Assembly: GCF_000414115.1 (NCBI RefSeq)
Contig: NZ_AOPZ01000559.1
Location: forward strand, 1-34,772
From: Streptomyces aurantiacus JA 4570
Lineage (GTDB): Bacteria > Actinomycetota > Actinomycetes > Streptomycetales > Streptomycetaceae
Reading direction: 5' to 3'
Length of the DNA: 34,772 nucleotides
This document shows, piece after piece, positions 8,201-16,600 of this stretch. Under the pieces are notes generated by a model. That model made no database searches. It saw nothing but the letters and a program-made list of their open reading frames with translations, and was not told the DNA's origin. The number at the start of each line of letters is the position of its first letter. Position 1 is the first letter of the stretch. A program made the translations under genes and the position numbers.

Positions 8201-10587
8201 CGCCGGACGGCGCGTCGGTCGTGCCCATCGACGGCCTCTACGCCGAACTCGCCGGGATCGGCTACGAGTACGGGCCGACGTTCCAGGGCCTGCGCGCCGT
8301 CTGGCGCCGGGGAGCCGACCTGTACGCGGACGTCACGCTGCCCGAGGAGGCGCACGCCCAGGCCCGCGCCTTCCAGCTCCACCCGGCCGCCCTGGACGCC
8401 GCCCTGCAGACGCTGGTCAGCGGCGCGGCCGGCGAGGGCAGCCGCCTGGTGGTGCCGTTCGCCTGGGGCGGCGTCACCCTGCACACGCCCGGCGCGACCG
8501 CGCTGCGGGTACGGATACGCCGGCACGAAGGGGACTCCTGCTCCGTGCACATCGCCGACGACACCGGTACGCCGGTCCTCGACGCCGAGACCCTCACGGT
8601 GCGCGAGCTCCCGAAGGAGACGCTGGCCTCCGCCGCGTCGGCCGCGTCCGCGGGCGGCGCCGCCCTGTTCGCCCTGGAGTGGGTGGAGCGGGAGGCCCCC
8701 GGCGTACCGCCGACGGGCCCCTGGGCGCTCGTCGGCGCGGACCGCCCGGGGCTCGCGGACGCCGTCCGCGCCACCGGCGCCACCGCGGCCGGCTACGCCG
8801 ACCTGGACGCCCTGCGTCATGCGGTCGACGACGGGGCCGAGGTGCCCGCCGTCGTCATCGCCACCGGACTTGGCGGCCTCGCCACCAGCGAGCCCGCCAC
8901 CAGCGGACCCACCGCACCCAGCGGGTCCGCCACGGCCGGTGGGCCCACCGAACCCGGTGGGCCCACCGAGGCGGCCGCGCGAACCGCGCACGCGGCACTG
9001 GACCTGGCCCGGGCCTGGCTCGCCGACGAACGCTTCGCGGGCTCCCGGCTCGCCGTCCTGACCGAGCGCGCCGTCGCCGTCACCGCCGAGGAGCGGCCGG
9101 AGCTCACCGGCGCCCCGGTGTGGGGCCTGATCCGCTCCGCGCAGACGGAACACCCCGGCCGGTTCACGCTGATCGACACAGACACAGACACCGGCACCGG
9201 CACCGGCACCGGCACAGGCAGACATCCCAACTCCGCCGCCCTGGTCCACGCGATCGCCTCCGGCGACCCCCAACTGGCCGTACGCGGCGGGACGGTGTTC
9301 CTGCCGCACCTGCGGGCGCACCGCGCCGAGGCGGGCGACACCACCGGCGGAACCGGCGGTGAACCCAGTGCCGGGCAGCCGGTGTTCGGCGCGGACAGCC
9401 ACGTACTCGTCACCGGCGGGCTCGGCACCCTGGGCCGCCTGGTCACCCGGCACCTCGTCCGCGCACACGGAGTGCGGCGGCTGCTGCTGACCGGCCGGCG
9501 GGGCATGGGCACGCCGGGCGCCGAGGAGTTCGTCGCCGAACTGCGCGCCGGGGGCGCCGAGGTGAGCGTCGCGGCCTGCGACACCGCCGACCGCGCCGCC
9601 CTCGCCGCCCTCCTGGACGGCGTGCCGGACGAGCACCCGCTGACCGGCGTGGTGCACGCGGCCGGTGTCCTGGACGACGCCGTGATCGGCGCGCAGACGC
9701 CCGGCCACCTGGACCGGGTGTTCCGGCCCAAGGCGGACGGCGCCGTCCATCTGCACGAGCTGACCCGCGAGTCGGGCCTCACGGCGTTCGTCCTGTTCTC
9801 CTCCTTCGCGGGGATGCTGGGCACCGCCGGGCAGGCCAACTACGCGGCGGCCAACGCCTTCCTCGACGCCCTCGCGCGGGCGCGCCGCGCCGAGGGGCTG
9901 CCCGCGCAGTCCATCGCGTGGGGCCTGTGGGCGGACGAGTCCACGATGACCGGCGACCTCGGCGAGGCCGACCTGCTGCGACTGCGGCGCTCCGGCGTCG
10001 GGACGCTGTCCGCCGAGGACGGTCTCGCCCTGTTCGACGCGGCGGTCGCCGACCCGGCGCCCGTCCTCGCGGCCGTCGTGCTCGACCCGCGCGCCCTGGA
10101 CGCGGACACCGCACCGGTGATCCTGCGCTCCCTGGCCCCGCGCCGCGGCACCGCGGCACCGGCGCGGGACACGGCGGCCGAGCTGCGCGCGAAGCTGGAC
10201 CGGGCGCCGCGGCGCGAGCACCGCCACATCCTGCTCCGGACCGTGCGCGCCGAAGCCGCGGCGATCCTCGGGCACACGCAGGAGAAGATCACGGCCGGCC
10301 GCCGCTTCCAGGACCTGGGCTTCGACTCGCTCACCGCGGTCGAGCTGCGCAACCGGCTGATCTCCGCGACCGGCGTCAAGCTGCCGCCCACGCTGGTCTT
10401 CGACCACCCGACGCCGGGTGACCTCGCGGAGCGCCTGCTCACCGCGCTGGCGCCGACGCCGCCGCCCGACGAGAACGCACCGGACACCGCGGACCCGCCC
10501 GGCGGCCCGCGCGTCAGCGAGAGCGACATCGACGACATGAACGCCGACGACCTGATCCGCCTGGCCATGGGCGACAGCGAGTCGTGA
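2281..10587 (+). CDS. Type I PKS 1: loading module + KS-AT-DH-KR-ACP
   Basis: This 2768-residue modular synthase starts chain assembly. The loading module has a reduced KS (about 15-335), where the active Cys is Pro138 and both catalytic His are Val276 and Val294. Its AT (about 447-760) has Ser539 in GHSNGE and His642 in LAPH, but Trp564 replaces the carboxylate-binding Arg. Its ACP has Ser871. Module 1 has an intact KS (933-1360; Cys1105, His1240, His1280). Its AT (Ser1551 in GHSQGE, Arg1576, YASH at 1652-1655, upstream VDVVQP) predicts methylmalonyl-CoA. The DH has His1853-xxx-Gly-xxxx-Pro1862 and Asp2039. The KR has TGGLGTLG near 2378, LDD at 2464-2466, Ser2508 and Tyr2521 (B-type). The ACP has Ser2683. 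No ER is present, so a 2-methyl-2-alkenoyl chain is expected. The C-terminal tail (about 2748-2768) looks like a docking element. The start at 2281 follows GGGGA with five-base spacing; GTG 2269 is the alternative. Repeat-rich loops lie in the DH and in the structural half of the KR. Confidence 0.95.
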   Translation: MSVDNTRSDAGPAGEPIAVVGMSCRFPGVQGPEAYRQVLANGAVGAVSDGDGDGADDTDGFDPGFFGVSPREATTMDTRQRLLLELAWEALEEAGILPADLRGGDTGVFLGAATGEYAGRVSRVLGLRGPSLTVTAGPASALVAVHLACQSLRAGESTVALAGGAEPRPAPVREPVRGPVRGEDGAVVVLKTLARALEDGDRVHAVLRGSAVANDGDGADPAVPRESGPTAPRESDLTAPRTDPTAPHDDARRELLRRAHERAGTDPAELGHVELVGPGVPGGGPAEAAAPDAVVGSAAGMAGLLKVVLSLARGDLTPGVAGVSSFGGGTNCHIVVASSPPAESATAAPGAGRPVFRVGVLPWPLSGRTATALRAQAGRLRAHLDGSTASAADLALSLATTRTAFQHRAVVLGAGRAELAAELTALAANRRTANQVVGAAARPRERVVFVFPGQGPQWTGMAGDLLDTSDVFRASVDASVRALAPYIDWDLEAVLRAAPGAPSLGREDVVQPALFAVMVGLAAVWRSFGVEPSAVVGHSNGEITAAVVSGALSLEDGARVVALWSKAMLRVVGRGTMVSVPMAAEEVRPRLARHGGRLDVSTINGPRQITVSGDVDAVDDFLAELVAEGVPAKRIPIDLAPHCAGMEVLREEILGLLEPIRPRTPTLPMYSTVTGEPIDSPSLDGTYWMSNLSGTVDFERTVRRLADHDAFVEVTPHPVLTLALQQTLDDTESDAVVVGTLRRDEDGPRRFLTSLAELHACGGRVDWRPALPTDASVVGLPTYAFRRGSHAVAPDDQGADASYTAPAGTATARPGADDEEFEDSGLRGASREETVERLMGIVRAEAALVLGRDGDRGIDPRGAFSDLGFDSVTAVEMRNRLAAATGLKLPATLLFDHPDPRTLVDRLADELAGTRAAPRATARRGGSRAAADDPIAIVAMACRFPGDVASPEDLWQLVLDGKDALSPFPANRGWPLDALFDDDPERAGRSYARAGGFLHDADRFDAEFFGISPREATAMDPQQRLVLETVWEAVERSGIAPSELRGSATGVYVGAIKQDYGPRLDAADETAGGHLITGNFTSVVSGRASYTFGFQGPAVTVDTACSSSLVAVHMAAQALRAGECDLAFAGGVTVMSSPGLFIEFSRNRGLAADGRCKAFADDADGTGWGEGVGMLLLERLSDARRNGHEVLAVVRGSAINQDGASNGLSAPNGPAQERVVLDALANAGLSVADVDAVEAHGTGTRLGDPIEAQALLATYGRREGAAAPLYLGSLKSNIGHTQAAAGVGGLIKMVMAMRHGVLPRTLHIGEPSTHVDWGAGAVSLLTEARPWPDTGRPRRAGVSSFGISGTNAHVVLEHVPQAAADAEEAVGTGGTGVVPWTLSGKSPAALRAQAERLRTYLGDRPEPAPRDVAASLVRTRSAMEHRAVVVADSRAELLAGLDAISRGEDTPAAAVGRAGPGGGTVFLFPGQGAQWVGMARELMAASPVFADRMRECGEALGPFVDWDFAAELDGPLDRVDVVQPLSWAMMVSLAALWRAYGVQPAAVVGHSQGEIAAAVVAGALTLQDGARVVALRSRLIAERLAGKGGMVSLGLPRAAAEARVAPFDGRISVAVVNSASFTVVAGEPEALDELIEGCRAEEVMARRVQVDYASHTRQVEALTHELLDVLADVRPRASRVPFYSTVEGDAFDTTGLDAAYWVRNLRETVEFEKVVDRLLGLGFATFVEVGTHPVLTVAVGETADRAGAPDVAVIGSLRRGEGGPVRFARSLAEAYVHGVDVDWSPLFQGGRDVPLPTYAFQRERYWLTASAAAPAPRTAGHPLLSDAIELAGGQGWLFTGVVDPDVHGWLLDHTLVGQPLLPGAAVAELALYVGRKAGAERVGDLTLEQPLLLSEPMDVQVLVGAAGADASRAFTLFSRPSAATKDDWKRHATGVLEEAGGAAGVVAGSGAAGVVAETGAATGPDGPAALAPWPPDGASVVPIDGLYAELAGIGYEYGPTFQGLRAVWRRGADLYADVTLPEEAHAQARAFQLHPAALDAALQTLVSGAAGEGSRLVVPFAWGGVTLHTPGATALRVRIRRHEGDSCSVHIADDTGTPVLDAETLTVRELPKETLASAASAASAGGAALFALEWVEREAPGVPPTGPWALVGADRPGLADAVRATGATAAGYADLDALRHAVDDGAEVPAVVIATGLGGLATSEPATSGPTAPSGSATAGGPTEPGGPTEAAARTAHAALDLARAWLADERFAGSRLAVLTERAVAVTAEERPELTGAPVWGLIRSAQTEHPGRFTLIDTDTDTGTGTGTGTGRHPNSAALVHAIASGDPQLAVRGGTVFLPHLRAHRAEAGDTTGGTGGEPSAGQPVFGADSHVLVTGGLGTLGRLVTRHLVRAHGVRRLLLTGRRGMGTPGAEEFVAELRAGGAEVSVAACDTADRAALAALLDGVPDEHPLTGVVHAAGVLDDAVIGAQTPGHLDRVFRPKADGAVHLHELTRESGLTAFVLFSSFAGMLGTAGQANYAAANAFLDALARARRAEGLPAQSIAWGLWADESTMTGDLGEADLLRLRRSGVGTLSAEDGLALFDAAVADPAPVLAAVVLDPRALDADTAPVILRSLAPRRGTAAPARDTAAELRAKLDRAPRREHRHILLRTVRAEAAAILGHTQEKITAGRRFQDLGFDSLTAVELRNRLISATGVKLPPTLVFDHPTPGDLAERLLTALAPTPPPDENAPDTADPPGGPRVSESDIDDMNADDLIRLAMGDSES
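8105..8157 (+). repeat. 27-bp imperfect tandem repeat inside DH of module 1
   Basis: Two similar units encode GAAGVVAGS and GAAGVVAET in a loop of the dehydratase domain between its two hot-dog halves. The repeat is in frame and lies away from the catalytic His and Asp motifs. It looks like a slippage-expanded linker. Confidence 0.7.
9173..9221 (+). repeat. In-frame 6-bp microsatellite in KR of module 1
   Basis: GACACA units followed by GGCACC units encode alternating Asp-Thr and Gly-Thr pairs in the structural subdomain of the ketoreductase. The six-base period keeps the frame, so length changes would only add or remove residue pairs. A second low-complexity Gly/Pro/Thr/Ser stretch lies at about 8880-8970 in the same subdomain. 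Confidence 0.85.
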
Positions 10588-10636
10588 CACAGCCCCCGGC
10601 AGGGAACTCCGGCGGGGAACCAGGGAGGGAGACACG

Positions 10637-13600
10637 ATGGCGTCCGCATCAGACCGGCAAGTCGTCGACGCGTTGCGGGCCGCGCTGAAGGAGAACGAGC
10701 GGCTGAAGGCAGCCAACGCCCGGATCAGGGAGCGCGCCGAGGAGCCGATCGCGATCGTCGCGATGGCCTGCCGCTTCCCCGGCGGCGTCCGTTCCCCCGA
10801 GGACCTGTGGCGCCTGGTCACCGACGAGGTCGACGCGATCGGCCCGTTCCCCGCCGACCGCGGCTGGGACCTGTCGAACCTGTACGACCCGGACCCCGAG
10901 CACGCGGGCACCTCGTACGTCCGGCAGGGCGGATTCATCTACGACGCCCCGCGGTTCGACCCGGGCTTCTTCGGCATCTCCGAGCGCGAGGCGCACGCCG
11001 TCGACCCCCAGCAGCGGCTCCTCCTGGAGACCGCGTGGGAGGCGTTCGAGTACGCGGGCATCGACCCGGCGACGCTGCGCGGCAGCCGCACGGGCGTGTT
11101 CGTCGGCACGATGTACGACGACTACGCGGCGCGCGTCAAGGACCCGGCTCCCGAGGAGTACGAGGCGTATCTGACGCTCGGCAGCGCGGGCAGCGTGGCC
11201 TCCGGGCGGCTGTCCTACACCTTCGGCCTCCAGGGCCCGGCCATCACCGTGGACACGGCGTGCTCGTCGTCCCTGGTGGCGCTGCACCTGGCCGTCGACT
11301 CGCTGCGCCGCGACGAGTGCGCGATGGCCCTGGCGGGCGCCTCCACACTGATGGCCACGCCCCACTCCTTCATCGAGTTCAGCCGCCAGCGGGGCCTGTC
11401 CCCCGACGGCCGCTGCAAGTCCTTCTCGTCGTCCGCCGACGGCACCGCCTGGGCGGAGGGCGCGGGCCTGCTGCTGGTCGAGCGGCTCTCCGACGCCCGG
11501 CGCCTCGGCCACCCGGTCCTCGCGGTGGTGCGCGGCTCGGCCGTCAACCAGGACGGCGCGAGCAACGGCCTGACCGCGCCCAACGGCCCCGCCCAGGAGG
11601 CCCTGGTCCGGCAGGCCCTGGCCGGAGCGAGGCTGACCGGCGCCGACATCGACGTGGTGGAGGCGCACGGCACCGGCACGTCGCTCGGCGACCCGCTGGA
11701 GGCCAACGCCCTCATCGCCACGTACGGCGCGGCCCGCTCCGCGGACGACCCGCTGTACCTGGGCTCACTGAAGTCCAACATCGGCCACGCGCAGGCGGCC
11801 GCCGGTGTCGGCGGTCTCATCAAGATGACGATGGCGCTGCGCCACGGCGTGCTGCCCAGGACGCTGCACGTGGCGGAGCCCAGTCCGAACGTCGACTGGT
11901 CGAGCGGCACGCTGGAGCTGCTCACCGAGGCGAAGGCGTGGCCCGAGCGCGACCGGCCGCGGCGCGCGGCCGTGTCCTCCTTCGGCATCAGCGGCACCAA
12001 CGCCCACGTGATCCTGGAGCAGGCACCGGAGATCCTGGACCAGGTCCCGGAGTTCGCGGCCGAGGGCACCGCCGAGGAGAGGGCCAGGGACGCCGCAGCG
12101 GGCAAGTCGGCGCCGCTGCCCGCCGTCCCGCAGGTGCTCTCCGCGAGCAGCGAGGCGGCGCTGCGCGCACAGGCGGAGCGGCTGCACCAGCACCTGACCG
12201 CCGACGCGTCGGCGGACGTCACCTCGATCGGCTTCTCGCTGGCCACCACGCGCGCCCACCTGGCGCACCGGGCGGTGTTCGTCACCGCCGAGCGCGACGA
12301 ACTGCTCGCGCGGCTGCGCGCGTTCGCCGACGGCACGCCGGACCCGGATGTCGTGCGCGGCCGGGCCACCGAGGGCAGGACGGCGTTCCTGTTCGCGGGC
12401 CAGGGCGCACAGCGGGCGCGGATGGGCCAGGAGTTGTACGAGGCGTTCCCCGCGTACGCCGCGGCCTTCGACGCCGTGTGCGCCGCCGTCGACCCGCATC
12501 TGGCCACGCCGCTGCGCGACGTCGTGTTCGCCGCCGAGGACACGCCCGAGGGCGAGCTCCTGAACCGCACGGACTACACACAGCCCGCCCTGTTCGCCGT
12601 CGAGGTCGCCCTGTTCCGGCTCTTCGAGTCCTGGGGCGTCCGTCCCGACGCCGTCCTCGGTCACTCCGTGGGGGCCTTCGCGGCCGTCCACGCCGCCGGA
12701 GTGCTGTCCCTGGAGGACGCCGCGCAGCTCGCCGTCACCCGTGGCCGGATCATGCGGCGACTGCCGGCCGGCGGCGCGATGGTGGCGCTGCGGGCCTCCG
12801 AGGAGGAGGCCGTCGAGCTGCTCGCCGGATACGAGGGCGAGGTCTCGGTGGCGGCCGTCAACAGCCCCAGCTCGACCGTGCTCTCCGGCGCGAAGGAGGC
12901 GCTCGCCGCCGCCGTGCGGCCGTTCGAGGAGGCAGGCGGCAAGACCACTTGGCTACAGGTCAGCCACGCCTTCCACTCGCCGCTGATGGAGCCCGCGGTC
13001 GCCGAGTTCCGGGCCCTGGCCGCGCGGTTGACGTTCGCCTTCCCGCAGTTGACGGTCGTCTCCGACCTCACCGGGCGGCCCGCCGACCCCGACGAACTGG
13101 CGGACCCCGACTACTGGGCGCGCCACATGCGCCGGACCGTCCGCTTCCAGGACGGTGTGCGCGCCCTGGCCGAGGACGGCTGCACCCGCTTCGTGGGGCT
13201 GAGCCCGTCCGGCGACCTCACCGCGATGGCCGCCGAATCCCTCGCGGACACCGGGGGCGAGGGCCCCACCGCGCGGCCCGCGCACGACCTGATCCCCGCC
13301 CTCCGGCGGCGCGCCCCGGAGACCGCGACGCTGCTCGCCGCGCTGTCGCGGGTGCACGCGTCCGGCGGCGACGTCGACTGGGCCGAGGTCTTCGCGGGCC
13401 AGGGCGCGACGCGCGTCGAGCTGCCGACGTACGCCTTCCAGCGGCGCCCCTACTGGCTGGACCGACCGGTCAGGACCGGCGACGTGCGCTCGGCCGGGCT
13501 CGTCGCGCTCGACCACCCGATGCTGACCGCGATCGCGGAACTGCCCGGCCTGGACGGCCTGTTGCTGACCGGGCGCCTCTCCCTGGAGACGCACCCGTGG

Positions 13601-16600
13601 CTGGCCGACCACAGGGTCGGCGACCAGATCCTGGTGCCGGGCACCCAGCTGCTCGACCTCGCCGCGCGCGCCGCGCACGAGGCGGGCTGCGGCCTGGTGG
13701 AGGAACTGGTCCTGGAGGCCCCGCTGAGCGTCCCGGAGGGCCCCGGGGACACGGAGGTCCAGCTCCGGGTGTTCCTCGCGGCCCCGGACGCGTCCGGTGG
13801 CCGCGCCGTCACCGTGCACTCGCGCCGCGCGGAGGACGGCGACTGGGTGCGCAACGCCGGCGGCACCGTCGCCGGGGACGCGCCCGCCGCGGCCGCCGAT
13901 ATGTCGGTCTGGCCGCCGGAGGACGCCGAGCCGCTGCCCCTCGCCGTCGACGACCTGTACGCCGACCTGGCCGCGAAGGGGCTTTCCTACGGCCCCGTGT
14001 TCCGCGGCGTGAGGGCGCTGTTCCGGCGCGGCGACGAGGTCTTCGCCGAGGTGGCCCTGCCGGACGGCCGGCAGCCGGGGCCCGGCGGCTACCCGCTGCA
14101 CCCGGCGCTCCTGGACGCGGCCCTGCACCCGTCCGCGCTCGGCGTCCTGACCGACGCCCCGGACGGCAGGACGCTCCTTCCGTACGCCTGGCACGACGCC
14201 CGCACGTTCGGCTCCGCCGACGCCGCGCTGCGCGTGCGGCTCGCCCCGGCGGGCCCGAACGCGATCGCCGTCGACGTGGCGGACGGCGCGGGCGAGCCGG
14301 TGGCGTCCATCGGTTCGCTGACGCTGCGCCCCGCCGCCGCGGGGGGCGCGGCGAGCGACCGCGACGGCCTGTACCTGCCGTCGTGGGAGGCGCTGTCCGA
14401 GCTGCCCGCCGCGCCCGCTTCCGAGCGGTGGGTGCTGCTCGGCGAGGCCCCCGAGACCGCCGAGGCCCTCGCGGGCGTCCTTGAAGGCACCTACGCGGAC
14501 CGGGCCGCCCTCGTCGCCGCGCTCGCCGAGGACGAGGCGCCGGACGTCATCCTGCTCGCGGTCCCGGCCCACGCCACCGACGCCGTGTCGGACGCCGCGA
14601 CGGTGCGCGCGTCGCTGCGCCACGTCCTGACGACGGCCCAACTCCTGCTCGCCGACGAACGGTTGGACCAGTCTCGGCTCGTCGTGCTCACGCGCGGCGC
14701 CGTCGCCGTGGACGCCGAGGCGCCCACCGGACGCCTAGCGCTGCGCGCCGTGTGGGGCCTGCTGCGCTCCGCGCAGGCCGAGCACCCTGGCCGCTACGCC
14801 CTCCTCGACGAGGACGGCACGGCCGGTTCCCGCGCGGCCCTGGAGGCGGCCGTCGCGACCGGCGAGGGCCAGCTCGCGCTGCGCGGCGGCACCGCCTACC
14901 GCCCGTCGCTGACCACGGCCACGCCGGAGGGCACGCTGCGCGCCCCGGCGGGCGTGCCGTGGTACCTCGACTACGTCGCCAAGTCGTCCTTCGCGCATCT
15001 GTCCCTGGAGCCGTGGCCGGAGGTCGAGGCCCCGCTCGCGGCGGGCCAGGTCCGGATCCGGCTGCGCGCGGCCGGCCTGAACTTCCGTGACGCGCTGCTC
15101 GCGCTCGGCGTGATCCACGCCTCCGTCGACGCCCAGGCTTCGGACAAGGGCCAGGGCGGCGAGGGCGCCGGTGTCGTCCTCGAAGTCGGCCCGGGCGTCA
15201 CGGACTTGAAGCCGGGCGACCGCGTGATGGGGCTGATCGCCGGAGTCGGGCCGACCACGGTGACCGACCGCCGTCTGGTGTGCCCGATCCCCGAGGACTG
15301 GTCGTTCCGCCAGGCCGCCGCGGTCCCGGTGACGTATCTGACCGCGTACTACGGCCTGGTCGACCTGGGCCGCGTGCGCGAGGGCGAGTCGGTGCTCGTC
15401 CACGCGGGCGCCGGCGGCGTCGGCACCGCGGCCCTGCAGATCGCCCGGCATCTGGGCGCGACGGTCCACTCGACGGCGAGCCCGGGCAAGTGGCACGCGC
15501 TGCGCGCCGCGGGCGTGGCCGACGAGCGCATCGCCTCTTCGCGGACGCTCGACTTCGAGCAGAGCTTCCTGGCCGCCACCGGCGGCAGGGGCGTCGACGT
15601 CGTCCTGAACTCCCTCGCGGGCGAGTTCGCCGACGCGTCGCTGCGGCTGCTGCCGCGCGGCGGCCGGTTCCTGGAGATGGGCAAGACGGACCGGCGCGAT
15701 CCCGCCGAGGTGGCGGCGCGGTACCCGGGCGTCGCGTACCGGGCCTACGACGTGCGCGAGCCCGGCCCCGACCGCATCCAGGGCATGCTCCTGGAACTGC
15801 TCGGACTCTTCGAGCGGGGCGCGCTGCAGGCGCCGCCCGTCTCCGCCTGGGACATCCGGCGCGCCCCCGAGGCGTTCCGCTACCTGAGCGAGGCCCGCCA
15901 CATCGGCAAGGTCGTCCTCGACCTCGCCGACCCGGACGAGCCGTGGGACACCACCCGCGCCGCCCTCATCACGGGCGGCCTCGGCCGCCTCGGCCGGCTC
16001 GTCGCCCGGCACCTGGTGACGGAGCACGGCGCGCGGCAGCTGGTCCTGATGGGCCGTGCCGCGCCCCGCGAGGACGCCACCGAGGCCGCCGAAGCCACCG
16101 AAGCCACCAAGGCCGTCGCGGAGCTGCGCGCGCTCGGCGCCGACGTCCGCGTCGTGGCCTGCGACGCCGCCGACCGCGAGGCGCTCGCGGGCGCGCTCGG
16201 GGCGCTGGCGGCGGACGGCGTGCGCGTCGGCAGCGTCGTGCACGCGGCCGGCGTCCTGGACGACGGCGTCCTCGCCGCGCTCACGCCCGAGAGCCTGGAC
16301 CGGACCCTGCGCCCGAAGGTGGACGCGGCACTCAACCTGCACGAACTCACCGAGTCCTACGGCCTGGACGCGTTCGTCCTGTTCTCGTCGCTCGCCGGAA
16401 CCATGGGCTCCGCGGCGCAGGGCGGGTACGCCGCGGGCAACGCCTTCCTCGACGGCCTCGCCGAGTACCGGCGGTCCGTCGGCAAGCCCGGCGTCTGTGT
16501 CGCGTGGGGCCTGTGGGGCGGCGACGGCGGGATGGGCGCCGGTCTGACCGACACCGACCTCAGCCGCATGAGCCGTACCGGAGTGGCGCCCCTGACCACC

